A DNA stretch of 64,000 nucleotides from JAJFKB01 sp965230515 (GCA_965230515.1 OZ246007.1:3517386-3581385), one strand, 5' to 3'; positions 31,638-41,294 are shown, counted from the first letter of the stretch. Made by a program: numbers and translations. The notes: generated from the sequence alone by a model not told the origin.

Positions 31638-33656
31638 CTAAAGCGTTTCCATTAAATTACGTAAACCGGCAATTGCAGTATGACCTCGCTCTCTGCTTGC
31701 TTGAGGGCAAACGTTCTTGCCGCCCTCCCAGGCCAGATCATCTTCAGGCAGTTCCTTGAGGAAACGGCTTGGTTCGGTTGAGTTCTTTTCCCCATAGAGT
31801 TTCCGCTCCTGGGCCATCGTCAGAGACAATGTCTGTTGCGCGCGGGTTATGCCGACATAGAACAGCCTTCGCTCCTCTTCGATATTGTCCTCCTCGATGC
31901 TGTTTCGGTGAGGCAATATCTCCTCCTCAAGGCCCATTATAAATACATGTGGAAACTCGAGACCCTTGGATGCATGCAGGGTCATTAGCTGAACCTGGTT
32001 GGATTCATCCTCCTGTTCCTGACGCTCCATCATATCCTGCAATGCGAGTTTCGCCAGCGCTTCAGCTAGCTGACTGTCACTGTCTTTACGCTCATCGTCA
32101 GAGAGGTTGTTGTTGAGAGCGGCTACCAGAAATGCAATGTTTCCCATTCTTTTTTCAGCAACCTGTCGGCTGCTGCTGTTTTGCACCAACCACTCCAGGT
32201 AATCCAGCTCTTCAACCATCTCGCGAACAGCAGTTTCAATGCTATGTTGATGGCAGCGTCTGGTGATTGACTCTAGCCAGGTTTTGAAGCGTCGCAGTTT
32301 CTCGACCTGTGCCGGTTTCATCAGTTGTTCCAGGCCAAATTCGTCGCAGGCAGCGAGCAGGCTGATTTTACGGTCCGTTGCATACTGGCCCAGCACTTCC
32401 AGTGTTGCAGGGCCTATCTGTCGCCTGGGTACGTTAATGACACGGAGAAAGGCGGTATCATCATCCGGGTTTACGACTAACCGAAGGTAGGCAATGATAT
32501 CTTTGATTTCCGCTTTATCGAAAAAGGAGCTGCCGCCGCTGATTTTATAGGGTACCTGAAACTGCTGGAGTTTGAGTTCGAGCAGTCTGGCCTGGTGATT
32601 GCCCCGGTAAAGCACGGCAAAATCACGGAATTGTGTACGCTTTTGTAACCGCTGGCTGACAATTTCGGTGGCGATGCGTTCCGCTTCCGCTTCTTCGTCG
32701 TCACATTGTAAAATACGGATCTCGTCGCCAATACCCAATTTACTCCACAGCTTTTTCTCGAACAGATGCTGGTTATTGCTGATTACCTGGTTGGCGGCTT
32801 TGAGAATGCGGCTTGATGAGCGATAGTTCTGCTCCAGCTTGATCACTTCGAGTTTCGGAAAGTCCTCTTTCAACTGAGCCAGATTTTCGGGTACAGCTCC
32901 TCGCCACGCGTAGATAGACTGGTCATCATCACCCACCACTGTAAAGGTTCGTCTTACGCCCACCAGCATTTTAACGAGCAGGTACTGACTGGCATTGGTG
33001 TCCTGATACTCATCAACCAGCAGATAACGAATACGGTTTTGCCAGCGATCAAGAATGTCCGGATTGTTCTGGAACAGCTCGGCCGGAAGTAGTATTAGGT
33101 CGTCAAAGTCGACCGCGTTGTAGGCACGCAAAAGACGGTTATAGTGTAAAAAAACCTTTGCCGCAGCCATCTCGTTACCGTTGGCAGCACCGGCCAGCGC
33201 CTGCTCCGGAGTAGTCATTGCGTTCTTCCAGTTGGAAATTCGGTTTTGGATGAAGTAGGTTAATTCCCGGTCAGCTGTTTCACTTCCGGGGATCAGTTCT
33301 TTGATCAGTGTCAGGCTGTCATGGGAATCAAAGATGGAAAACCCGGGTTTCATATTCAGGGCTTTGTATTCACGGCGAATAATATTGAGCCCCAGGTTGT
33401 GGAAAGTACTGACAGAGATCTCTTTGGCCGATTCTCCCTTCACTGCTTTGGCAACACGCTCTTTCATTTCCCGGGCGGCTTTATTGGTGAAAGTGACCGC
33501 AAAGATATGTTTGGGCTGTATGTCACACTGTTTGATCAGGTGAGCTATCTTGTTGGTAATAACGGTTGTTTTTCCGCTCCCTGCACCCGCTAACACCAGT
33601 AGCGGACGGTCAATGATACGAATGGCTTGTTGTTGCTGGGTGTTAAGTTGCGACAC
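31638..33656 (-). CDS. rep: ATP-dependent DNA helicase Rep
   Basis: A superfamily 1A 3'-5' helicase that removes proteins ahead of the replication fork. A GTG start at 33656 gives 672 residues, the same as E. coli Rep (673); the open frame goes 18 codons further upstream without conservation. Motifs: SQLNTQQQQAI (Q motif), LAGAGSGKTTVITNKIAHLI (Walker A), LLVDEYQDTNASQY, VVGDDDQSIYAWRGA, and MTLHASKGLEFPHVFIMGLEE and EERRLFYVGITRAQ near the C-terminus. No strong ribosome site is visible for the GTG. Confidence 0.96.
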   Translation of the reverse strand: MSQLNTQQQQAIRIIDRPLLVLAGAGSGKTTVITNKIAHLIKQCDIQPKHIFAVTFTNKAAREMKERVAKAVKGESAKEISVSTFHNLGLNIIRREYKALNMKPGFSIFDSHDSLTLIKELIPGSETADRELTYFIQNRISNWKNAMTTPEQALAGAANGNEMAAAKVFLHYNRLLRAYNAVDFDDLILLPAELFQNNPDILDRWQNRIRYLLVDEYQDTNASQYLLVKMLVGVRRTFTVVGDDDQSIYAWRGAVPENLAQLKEDFPKLEVIKLEQNYRSSSRILKAANQVISNNQHLFEKKLWSKLGIGDEIRILQCDDEEAEAERIATEIVSQRLQKRTQFRDFAVLYRGNHQARLLELKLQQFQVPYKISGGSSFFDKAEIKDIIAYLRLVVNPDDDTAFLRVINVPRRQIGPATLEVLGQYATDRKISLLAACDEFGLEQLMKPAQVEKLRRFKTWLESITRRCHQHSIETAVREMVEELDYLEWLVQNSSSRQVAEKRMGNIAFLVAALNNNLSDDERKDSDSQLAEALAKLALQDMMERQEQEDESNQVQLMTLHASKGLEFPHVFIMGLEEEILPHRNSIEEDNIEEERRLFYVGITRAQQTLSLTMAQERKLYGEKNSTEPSRFLKELPEDDLAWEGGKNVCPQASRERGHTAIAGLRNLMETL

Positions 33657-33749
33657 AGAGGATACCGTCAATAAAAGCAGGCGATTGTAGCAATGCGATC
33701 GAGTGTGCAACAGTCCCGATTGGAAAATATATCAGCTATTTCATGTGAG

Positions 33750-34343
33750 CTACTCGCTTGTGGATTCTGCCTGTTTTCGGGCGGATGCAATACTGCTGCC
33801 CAGACCACGGATGTTGGGAATATCTTTAGCCAGTTCCTTTGGCCATCGGTCGGGGTTCCATAGGTTGGCTTTATTCAAGGCGGTTGAGCAATGGGGAAAT
33901 ATTCTTTCAATACGAATACGAATAACACTTTTGTTTCGTGACGGGTTGCCACCCATTTGGGTAATCATAGTTTGGTCGTTCACGGCACTGGCAAACCCGT
34001 AGGCTCGTAGTACTTCTGTCACACCGGGTACCATAAACAGCATACCGACTTGCCCTCGTTGCGAAAGGTTGCCTATGGTGTGCAGCTTTTTATTCCCCGG
34101 TTGATCAAGAAATGCGATATGCCTTTCGTCCATAATCTGAATGAATCCGGGGTCGCCCCCGCGAGGACTCATATCGATATAGCCTGCTTCATTGGTGCTG
34201 GATAACACCATGAGGGTGCAGGCGCGAATAAACTGTTGACAGGTCGCTTCCAGAAAAGGCGCGTGCGCTTCAACGACATAATCCGCTGGCTCTCCATAGA
34301 GTGGCCGATAAATGGAGGAATCGATAGATTTATTATTAGACAT
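33750..34343 (-). CDS. Pyridoxamine 5'-phosphate oxidase family (FMN-binding split-barrel) protein
   Basis: A 197-residue flavin-binding split-barrel protein. Family features are CTLMVLSSTNEAGYIDMSPRGGDPGFIQIMDERHIAFLDQPGN and GQVGMLFMVPGVTEVLRAYGFA, which match the MSMEG_1061/PPOX-like subgroup rather than PdxH itself. It probably binds FMN or F420-like cofactor and reduces an unknown small molecule. The gene is downstream of, and in line with, the LpxR-like gene, with 18 bases between them. Confidence 0.85.
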   Translation of the reverse strand: MSNNKSIDSSIYRPLYGEPADYVVEAHAPFLEATCQQFIRACTLMVLSSTNEAGYIDMSPRGGDPGFIQIMDERHIAFLDQPGNKKLHTIGNLSQRGQVGMLFMVPGVTEVLRAYGFASAVNDQTMITQMGGNPSRNKSVIRIRIERIFPHCSTALNKANLWNPDRWPKELAKDIPNIRGLGSSIASARKQAESTSE

Positions 34344-34361
34344 AGTTGTTCGCCTTGAGTA

Positions 34362-35396
34362 TCAAAAACTATAGGACAATGAAAGGGAGCCGTATGAGTG
34401 TGAGCCGTCCTGATGTTCAAACTCTTTGCTACGAAAAACCTGGGCATAGGAAATTTTAACACCGCTGAATACGGTGCTTACGCCTACTGCCGCGTCACCC
34501 ACCAGATGCTTAACGTTAACGCTGTGACTATCCTCAAAGGTGTTGCCCTCCAAAAACAGACTGTTAGCCACCAGCCGCGCATCGAAGGTGACAAAAAAGT
34601 GTAGCCCGATTTTTCCTGGCGCATTAATGCGCGGATCCCAGGTGCTACCGGGAGCGCTGTTATCACCCCCTGGCCTGACCGCTGAGCTGCCAAAGTCATT
34701 GGGAATCAACCAGCCCCAGCGCAGTTCTCCGCCAACATTGATATAGCTGCCAATGTTGCCCAGAGCCGCCCCCGCATGTCCGATAAAATCGTAACCAAAG
34801 CGACCGTCGTGTGGGGTGTTGTTTATCAGCTTTTGTTTGTGCTCATAGACCAACTGCAGTCCCAGCTCATTTTCCAGTTGGTTATCCCAGCCCTGGAATT
34901 TATCAAAGCCTCTTAAATCATGAATAAAGTCCTGAGCTTTTTCGCCAAGCGAGGCGGGTCCTACCATACCGATGCTGAGCTCAATGCTGTCCAGCTGATA
35001 ATCACTTTTACTATGGTAAGCAAAGCGGGTGAAGAGCCAGCCTGCGTAAGGCCGGTCATCCTTAACCACCTCTTTTGCGTTGATATCTTCGGGGGTGTAG
35101 ATGGTCTGGCCAATTGAAAATACCAGATTGCGCTGTAAACCTTCTGTTGAGGGGTGGAAAAAGGTTAAGCGTTTATTAAAGGTACGCAACCAGGAGGGAA
35201 GCGCAGGGTCCTTTATATAGTCCGAAAGATCCGGAGAAATCCAGGAAAGGCGCAGACCATTGGTGTAGTTCTGATCCGATTCGGCAAATAGGTCATTTTC
35301 GAAGTAGAGGTTAACCGTCCAGTTCTCAGAAGGGTTCTCGACAGCTTGGCAGAGGCCGGGAAATAGCAGAATCAGGATTAAAAGCTGTCTATGCAT
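34362..35396 (-). CDS. LpxR family lipid A deacylase
   Basis: A 344-residue outer-membrane beta-barrel. The signal peptide HRQLLILILLFPGLCQA precedes VNLYFENDLFAESDQNYTNGLRLSW, the LpxR/DUF2219 hallmark. KDDRPYAGWLFTRFAYHSKSDYQLDSIELSIGMVGPASLGEKAQDFIH carries the catalytic region, and the protein ends in an aromatic residue (SYSF) typical of porin-like barrels. LpxR removes the 3'-acyloxyacyl chain of lipid A in Salmonella; whether this homologue does so is inferred from the family. The ATG gives a clean signal peptide. Confidence 0.88.
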   Translation of the reverse strand: MHRQLLILILLFPGLCQAVENPSENWTVNLYFENDLFAESDQNYTNGLRLSWISPDLSDYIKDPALPSWLRTFNKRLTFFHPSTEGLQRNLVFSIGQTIYTPEDINAKEVVKDDRPYAGWLFTRFAYHSKSDYQLDSIELSIGMVGPASLGEKAQDFIHDLRGFDKFQGWDNQLENELGLQLVYEHKQKLINNTPHDGRFGYDFIGHAGAALGNIGSYINVGGELRWGWLIPNDFGSSAVRPGGDNSAPGSTWDPRINAPGKIGLHFFVTFDARLVANSLFLEGNTFEDSHSVNVKHLVGDAAVGVSTVFSGVKISYAQVFRSKEFEHQDGSHSYGSLSLSYSF

Positions 35397-35498
35397 AGAC
35401 AGAATTTTATCTTAGCGAGAGTACAAATTAAACCGGTTGCTGTATCTGTCAATTGATCTCCAGTTTAAATGGGGTGCGGGTTGTAGAAAAGGCCTTGA

Positions 35499-35512
35499 TT
35501 GATCCAAATCAA
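35499..35512 (+). promoter_or_regulatory. FNR/Anr box upstream of the globin gene
   Basis: TTGATCCAAATCAA is an exact match to the FNR/Anr consensus TTGAT-N4-ATCAA. It lies 87 bases before the globin start. A candidate -10 (TAATAG, 35532-35537) would place the site near -40, the class II activating position. Low-oxygen control of the globin is therefore expected. Confidence 0.85.
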
Positions 35513-35599
35513 ATTGCTTGCAACTATACCCTAATAGGTGGAGTATAGGGAGTGGGGATTGTTGTTTAAGGGCTGTCACAGGCCCAGGAGTTTTAACCC

Positions 35600-36004
35600 A
35601 TGAATAAGGAATCAAGAAAATGCTTCAAGGAAAGTCTGAGCCGATGTAAGCAGCGGCAGGATTTCGTCGACCAGTTTTATGATCGATTTTTAGCCACATC
35701 CAATGAAGTCAAAGCGAAGTTTGTCAAAACCAATTTTTCTGTTCAAAAGATTAAGCTGCTCAAGTCACTTGAGATGACTGTGCTGGCCTTAGAGGGTGTT
35801 CCGCAGGCTATGCGAGAGCTGGAGGACCGGGCGCTGACCCATAGCCGTGCCTACCTTGACATACGACCCGAGCTCTATGACTTTTGGAGAGAGTCACTGC
35901 TACAAACGGTGGTGATTTGCGATGAGCAGTATGACAAAGAGGTGGAGCAGGCATGGCGAGAGGCGACAAACTTTATTATCAATACGATGCTGGCTAAATA
36001 CTGA
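35600..36004 (+). CDS. Single-domain globin
   Basis: A 134-residue haem protein of the globin superfamily. The helix A/B region is ESLSRCKQRQDFVDQFYDRFLATSNEVKAKF, and the proximal F8 histidine is His81 in ALTHSRAYLDIRPELYDFW. Length and lack of a reductase domain mark a single-domain globin. Likely roles are oxygen or NO binding at low oxygen. The ATG follows CAGGAG with a nine-base gap. A perfect FNR/Anr box upstream supports induction under oxygen limitation. It stands alone, convergent with the Sel1-repeat gene. Confidence 0.9.
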   Translation: MNKESRKCFKESLSRCKQRQDFVDQFYDRFLATSNEVKAKFVKTNFSVQKIKLLKSLEMTVLALEGVPQAMRELEDRALTHSRAYLDIRPELYDFWRESLLQTVVICDEQYDKEVEQAWREATNFIINTMLAKY

Positions 36005-36030
36005 GGAGAGAATCTGGCAGCCCGCTATGG

Positions 36031-36732
36031 TTAAGGGCTAATGGAGTCTTCAGTACCGCTGTTTAATTCAGCGATGGCGGGTTTGAAACCCTGTGCTGCA
36101 GCTAATGACCACCAGTGAAAAGCCTGAATTTTCCCGTCGGAATTTTGATTGCTCAAGTTATAAAGATTACCCAGCCAAAATTGTCCGGCAGCATCACCGG
36201 ATTCAGCCGCTCGGGTCAAAAGATGAAAAGCAGAGCGATAATAGGCATCATAATGGCGCTGGTGCGACCTGATTTTCATTCGTTCGAGCTGAACTCTGGC
36301 CAGCGTGACCATGGCGGGGACAAAGTGTTGTTCCACGGCTTTTTGTAGCCAGATCGCTGCCTGATCAAAATCTTTTTGAGTGCCCCAGCCTTCCAGATAG
36401 TGAACGCCGATCTGATTGATTGCTGGCAGATGCCCAGCCGTAGCGGATTTTCGTAACCAGTAAAGGGCTTCCAGATAATCCCTCGATCCCAGATTCCTTT
36501 CCCACCAGGCTTTGTCCGGATATTGATTTTGAAAGGCTCGCTGCTGATAGGCTGAGGCGACCGAAAACTGAGCTTGCCTGTTATTTTGAATAGCCAGTTC
36601 GAACACGCTAGTGTCAGTCACGGCGGGTAACTGAGACCATCGGCCCGGTGTTACCCCTTCCAGGATACGGTAGCCGAAAATCAGGGTTAGTAGCATTAGA
36701 AAAAAAGTAACGCGTACAATCATGGTAACCAT
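36031..36732 (-). CDS. Sel1-like repeat protein, membrane anchored
   Basis: A 233-residue protein with one N-terminal membrane helix (MIVRVTFFLMLLTLIFGYRIL) followed by about four Sel1-like alpha-alpha repeats: YLEALYWLRKSATAGHLPAINQIGVHYL, FDQAAIWLQKAVEQHFVPAMVTLARVQL, SAFHLLTRAAESGDAAGQFWLGNLY and IQAFHWWSLAAAQGFKPAIAEL. Such repeats mediate protein-protein contacts, here in the periplasm. The partner is unknown. Either of the first two ATGs (36732, 36723) could be the start. Confidence 0.85.
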   Translation of the reverse strand: MVTMIVRVTFFLMLLTLIFGYRILEGVTPGRWSQLPAVTDTSVFELAIQNNRQAQFSVASAYQQRAFQNQYPDKAWWERNLGSRDYLEALYWLRKSATAGHLPAINQIGVHYLEGWGTQKDFDQAAIWLQKAVEQHFVPAMVTLARVQLERMKIRSHQRHYDAYYRSAFHLLTRAAESGDAAGQFWLGNLYNLSNQNSDGKIQAFHWWSLAAAQGFKPAIAELNSGTEDSISP

Positions 36733-36813
36733 TATTCGGGGTTGAATTGTCGGCCTGATCTTATCTAAACTGGACCGATACCCAATAATAAACGCTTTTC
36801 GCCGGATTCATCC

Positions 36814-37710
36814 ATGCAGATTGCCCGATTTTTTCTAAGTTACCTGTTGCTGGCAATACTGTTGGTGAGTTTTCTGGCCTATCCATTATTTGAAACTCTG
36901 CAATACACACTATTACATGAAACGCCGCTTGGGCAACTCTCATTTCGCAAAATGGTGGACAGGCTGTATCTGGTGACAGTGGCAATTGTCATAATTTACA
37001 TGTTGAAACGATATCGGTTGGCAGATGCTCGCGCGATAGGTTTGGTTGTAGCGCCTACAAAAGCCGCAGCGATCTTTGCTCAGGGGTTTATGCTGGGAGC
37101 AACGGTGATAGTTCTGAGCGGAACACTTCTGGTGTTGTTTGATGTTCGCTATCTGCTGCATAGTTCATTTGACGATTCGCTGCCAAAACTGGTTTTAGTG
37201 AGTTTCTTTTTAGCCTTGCTGGTGGCGCTGGTGGAGGAATCCTTTTTTCGCGGTATTCTGTTGTCGCGAAATGGCCAGGGAGATTTTCTTTGGGGGGCCG
37301 CGTTGATCAGTTCGCTGCTCTATGCCACGGTCCATTTTGCCAAGCCGGGATTGGCACTTGAAGTTGATGAAGTGGGCTGGTTCAGTGCGTTCCCGGTATT
37401 GTTCTCGGCGTTCCATAAACTTTCGGAGCCCCAGTTTATAGGTTCGTTTCTAACACTGTTTATTTTTGGGGTCTACCTTTGTTTCTTACGCAATCTTTAT
37501 CGGCATTTGTGGGCCAGTATTGGCGTGCATACCGGCACGGTGCTGCTGCTGAAACTGTTTTTTGAAACAACGCGGGTGGATAAGCAGTCTGCACTCTATT
37601 GGCTGGTTGGCAACTACGATCATATGACCGGTTACCTAACTGCCCTGGTGCTCCTTGTGGTGTTGCTGGGTCACTGGTGCCTGGCCCGAAAATTTCGGCT
37701 ACCGGCTTAA
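36814..37710 (+). CDS. CPBP family intramembrane glutamic protease (Abi/CAAX type)
   Basis: A 298-residue membrane protein with about eight helices. The CPBP motif 1 is EESFFRG (Glu141, Glu142, Arg146), motif 2 is around ATVHFAKPG, and the last conserved His lies in ASIGVHTGTVL. These residues form the active site of CAAX/Rce1-like proteases. Bacterial members process peptides or act in membrane-protein maturation; no peptide substrate gene is visible nearby. The ATG at 36814 is the first in frame. It stands divergent from the Sel1-repeat gene, separated by 81 bases. Confidence 0.9.
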   Translation: MQIARFFLSYLLLAILLVSFLAYPLFETLQYTLLHETPLGQLSFRKMVDRLYLVTVAIVIIYMLKRYRLADARAIGLVVAPTKAAAIFAQGFMLGATVIVLSGTLLVLFDVRYLLHSSFDDSLPKLVLVSFFLALLVALVEESFFRGILLSRNGQGDFLWGAALISSLLYATVHFAKPGLALEVDEVGWFSAFPVLFSAFHKLSEPQFIGSFLTLFIFGVYLCFLRNLYRHLWASIGVHTGTVLLLKLFFETTRVDKQSALYWLVGNYDHMTGYLTALVLLVVLLGHWCLARKFRLPA

Positions 37711-37890
37711 TATCTCTGTGGCCTGGCCTGAGCAGGTAGTGTGCTGCCTGCTCGCAAAGCAATTGGTAGAGGGAAGACTAAAGTTAGAATTAAAATTAAT
37801 AACAATATGTAACCGGTTGTTATTAATATAAATAATATATCTTACTCTGGATTGAAAAGACGAAGATTGGGTGGTTTTACCGTTCCATTC

Positions 37891-40329
37891 TTATCGTGAT
37901 TTTGTGCCTAAGGCATCTGCCGCAAAATCATCCACCGCGATCAAAGCCATTACCTTGCTGTCAAAATCGCGCAATTGATCAGCCTGATCTTTAGTGATGA
38001 TCTTCTTCTTTTCTGCCTCGTTGATTTGCGAAGGCGTGTCATCAGCCGCAATCTTGCCCTTGCGTTTTGCTTCAAATACCTTTCGCTCCAGTGGTTTGAC
38101 TTTGGCGGTCAGCTCCAGCGCTTCCTGAAGTAATCCCAGGGGGTTGCTGGGCTCACATGTGGTATAGATATCCTTGCACAACCGGTCACGCGCCCGACTC
38201 GGGTTGATCACCAATTCTGTGATGTTCTGCCCCAGGTCATCCGCCGGGGAAAAGTAGGTTCGGCCTCTGGGAAAGATCAGTAGGCGCAAAAAGCCAGCCA
38301 CCCAGCGATTGGGGAAATTGCGAAGGAAACTGTGCAGTTGTTCTTGCGCACCATACAGCAGCCTGCGGCAAGCCCACTCGACCATAGGCAGGTCGACCGA
38401 CTGGCAACCCTGGTTCTCATAGTGTTTCAGCACCATCGATGCCAGATACATCGAACTCAATACATCACCCAGGCGGGCAGACAGCAGCTCCTTGCGCTTC
38501 AGCTTGCCACCCAGGAACAACATGGCCACATCCGAGGTCAGCGCAAAAGAGGCGCTGTAACGATTTATATGCTGATAGAAACGCCGAGTGGCACCTCGAG
38601 CCGGCACGTCGTTAAAGCGTGCTTGAGTGAGGCCCAATAACAGTGAACGTGCTGCATTGCTCATTGCATAGCCAATATGCCCAAACAGAGCTTGATCAAA
38701 TGCCTCAAGCCCGGCGCTCTCATCCTCGTTGGCCAGTGCCTGCATCTCGTCAAACACAAAGGGGTGGCAGCGAATGGCGCCCTGACCGAAGATGATCAGG
38801 CTGCGGGTCAGAATATTTGCGCCTTCCACGGTGATAGCAATCGGAATCGATTGATAGCTGCGTCCCAGATAGTTATTCGGACCCAGCATAATGCCCTTGC
38901 CGCCTTGTATATCCATCGCGTCATTGGCGACCTGTCTTCCCATCTCGGTATTGTGGTATTTCAGAATCGCCGAGGGTACCGACGGTTTTTCCCCCTGGTC
39001 CAATGCCGCCAAAGAAGTTTCCAGAGCCGCAGTCATCATATAGGTGCTACCAGCCATGCGCCCCAACACTTCGGAAACACCATGAAACTTGCCCACCGGT
39101 AAACCGAATTGGCGACGAATACGCGCATAGGCACCCGTTGCATATACCGCTGCTTTGCTCGCCCCAACAGCATTGGAGGGCAGGGTGATACCGCGGCCAA
39201 CGGATAACTGCTCCACCAGCATACGCCAACCCTGGCCGGCCATCTCAGGCCCACCGATGATAGCGTCCAACGGTACAAATACATCCTTGCCCTGAGTAGG
39301 GCCATTCTGAAAGGGAATGTTCAGCGGGAAATGGCGGCGGCCAATGGTCACGCCGGGCAGCTTGGTCGGTACTAATGCGGCGGTAATTCCATATTCATCC
39401 TGGTCACCCATCAAATGATCCGGGTCATACAACTTAAAGGCCAGCCCTAAAACCGTCGCCACCGGCGCCAGGGTGATATAGCGCTTGTCCCAATTCAGTC
39501 GAATGCCGATCACTTCTTTCTTCTTATAGGTGCCCTTGCAGACCACGCCGGTGTCGGTAATCGCGGTCGCATCAGAACCGACACGCGGAGAAGTGAGCGC
39601 AAAGCAGGGGATTTCCGTACCTTTGGCCAGGCGAGGCAGGTAATACTTTTTCTGTTTTTCCGTACCGTAGTGCAGGAGTAATTCCCCCGGCCCTAAAGAG
39701 TTAGGTACGCCTACCGTCGATGCAGCAACCGTGCTGCGGCTCGACAGCTTACACAGCACCTTGGACTGAGCAAAAGCGGAAAACTCCAGCCCGCCATACT
39801 CCTTGGGTATGATCATCGCAAAGAACTTTTCCTTCTTCATAAAGGTCCAGATCTTCTTCGGCATATCGCCCAGTTCATGGGTGATTTTCCAATCATCCAG
39901 CATGGCGCACAGCTCTTCGGTTGGCCCGTCAAGGAAAGCCTGCTCCTCCTTACTCAGTTTCGGTGCAGGCGTATCCATCAGCTTGGACCAGTCCGGTGAG
40001 CCGGAAAACAGCTCTCCTTCCCACCAAACTGTTCCGGCCTCTAACGCCTCACGCTCGGTATCGGACATGCTGGGAATCACCGTGCGGGCAAATTTCATCA
40101 AAGGCTCAGTCACCCACTTAATACGCCAGGCATCCACATTCAGTGATGCAAATAGGGCAAACACCAGCCAGAGGAAAACCAGCCAGCCCGGATGAGCTCC
40201 CCCAAAACCGGTATAGGCCAACAACACCGCAGCAATCGTCATGCTCGACTGCAACAGATCCACACGGCGATAGGCGAGAGTAAAGGCAGTGATGAGAAAG
40301 AGTAAAAACCAAACAATGCCGATAAACAT
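37891..40329 (-). CDS. fadE: Acyl-CoA dehydrogenase FadE
   Basis: First enzyme of fatty-acid beta-oxidation. The 812-residue length with two N-terminal membrane helices (first ~70 residues) and the C-terminal DUF1974 extension is characteristic of E. coli FadE, not of the ~380-residue soluble enzymes. The dehydrogenase core has CFALTSPRVGSDA, FQNGPTQGKDVFVPLDAIIGG and YQSIPIAITVEGANILTRSLI. It uses FAD and passes electrons to ETF. It forms a monocistronic gene. A short GC hairpin (GCGCC/GGCGC, 40377-40390) lies in its leader region. Confidence 0.95.
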   Translation of the reverse strand: MFIGIVWFLLFLITAFTLAYRRVDLLQSSMTIAAVLLAYTGFGGAHPGWLVFLWLVFALFASLNVDAWRIKWVTEPLMKFARTVIPSMSDTEREALEAGTVWWEGELFSGSPDWSKLMDTPAPKLSKEEQAFLDGPTEELCAMLDDWKITHELGDMPKKIWTFMKKEKFFAMIIPKEYGGLEFSAFAQSKVLCKLSSRSTVAASTVGVPNSLGPGELLLHYGTEKQKKYYLPRLAKGTEIPCFALTSPRVGSDATAITDTGVVCKGTYKKKEVIGIRLNWDKRYITLAPVATVLGLAFKLYDPDHLMGDQDEYGITAALVPTKLPGVTIGRRHFPLNIPFQNGPTQGKDVFVPLDAIIGGPEMAGQGWRMLVEQLSVGRGITLPSNAVGASKAAVYATGAYARIRRQFGLPVGKFHGVSEVLGRMAGSTYMMTAALETSLAALDQGEKPSVPSAILKYHNTEMGRQVANDAMDIQGGKGIMLGPNNYLGRSYQSIPIAITVEGANILTRSLIIFGQGAIRCHPFVFDEMQALANEDESAGLEAFDQALFGHIGYAMSNAARSLLLGLTQARFNDVPARGATRRFYQHINRYSASFALTSDVAMLFLGGKLKRKELLSARLGDVLSSMYLASMVLKHYENQGCQSVDLPMVEWACRRLLYGAQEQLHSFLRNFPNRWVAGFLRLLIFPRGRTYFSPADDLGQNITELVINPSRARDRLCKDIYTTCEPSNPLGLLQEALELTAKVKPLERKVFEAKRKGKIAADDTPSQINEAEKKKIITKDQADQLRDFDSKVMALIAVDDFAADALGTKSR

Positions 40330-40450
40330 GATCGAGTTTCCTTAGTAAGCCTGGATAACCTGGTTTTAGCGGAACAGCGCCTGTCGGCGCAACAAATATG
40401 ACTATACCCCAAGGTCTGTGGGGAGTGTAGTTTTTGTTGGAGTGCTCTGT

Positions 40451-40633
40451 ATGAGTGCACACGATAAAGTATCTGAAATTAGCGATAGTATATTCAAAAA
40501 GAACAATGAAAACTGGCATGTCTGGAGGATTACCGTAAAGGATTTTTCTACCGGCGGTTCCAATACACCAATAGACCGATGGGTGTCAGCAAAAGCGACG
40601 AAGGGGGATTTAATACCACAGGAGAATTTTTGA
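40451..40633 (+). CDS. Small hypothetical protein (60 aa)
   Basis: An open frame with ATG at 40451 and GGAG eight bases upstream encodes 60 mostly polar residues (MSAHDKVSEISDSIFKKNN...). No signal peptide, membrane helix or known motif is visible. It fills part of the 457-base space between fadE and the next gene. It may be a real lineage-specific gene or a remnant; I recognise no family. The remainder, 40634-40786, shows no further feature apart from the next gene's ribosome site. Confidence 0.4.
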   Translation: MSAHDKVSEISDSIFKKNNENWHVWRITVKDFSTGGSNTPIDRWVSAKATKGDLIPQENF

Positions 40634-40786
40634 TCTCTTGGAAGCTGGATGCCTGGTTACAGTTCGGTACTGTTTAGTATTGGGTGAATTTATGTCAGTA
40701 TGGTTTTGCCGTTTAAATGAGAGGGTGATTTAGATATCTGCAAATAGAGCAGTATCAAGGATTTAAATTTAGCAGGAGAAAAGAAA

Positions 40787-41158
40787 ATGAAATATCTTAT
40801 CGCGATGTTTGCTGTTCTTTTTTCAATTAGTAGCGCCCACGCCGGACTTGAGGGAATGCAGGGTTGCAAGGATAAGGAATACAGTTCCATCTGCAAAATT
40901 GACCGGCTAAAAGTAGGGCTGAAAACGCTTTCGGTTAAGTGTGATACCAAGGATTCTCAGGCGGATAGTCATATTCGCTCCCATCCTTACCATGCTGCCT
41001 TGTTAACACAGCCAAATACCAGCTATATGCTTGATCTGCTCAAAACTGCGCGTGTGCAAAAGCGAAGAGTGCGGGTTTTCTATAGTTGCCCATCGACACA
41101 TAATCCGGGTGGCTGTAAGAAGAAAAACTGTCGCCGGTTGAAGGGAATAGGGTTTTAA
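40787..41158 (+). CDS. Secreted Cys-rich small protein of unknown function
   Basis: A 123-residue protein with a clear Sec signal peptide (MKYLIAMFAVLFSISSAHA, cut before Gly). The mature part of about 104 residues holds six cysteines (in QGC, SIC, VKC, YSC, GGC and KNC), enough for three disulfides, and a basic C-terminus (KKKNCRRLKG). The start follows CAGGAGA. Periplasmic or secreted location is likely; I do not recognise the family. Its surroundings (fadE, LysR) give no functional hint. Confidence 0.7.
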   Translation: MKYLIAMFAVLFSISSAHAGLEGMQGCKDKEYSSICKIDRLKVGLKTLSVKCDTKDSQADSHIRSHPYHAALLTQPNTSYMLDLLKTARVQKRRVRVFYSCPSTHNPGGCKKKNCRRLKGIGF

Positions 41159-41294
41159 TAACCCACCAAACAGTTTAATCAAATAGGGAATAGATTTAAT
41201 GAATGGACTTGTTTAGCTTGATTCAGGTTCATACATTCTGTCGATGAGAGGCCTGCTATCCAATTGTCTGTGGAACACAGACTGCGCCTGCCTA

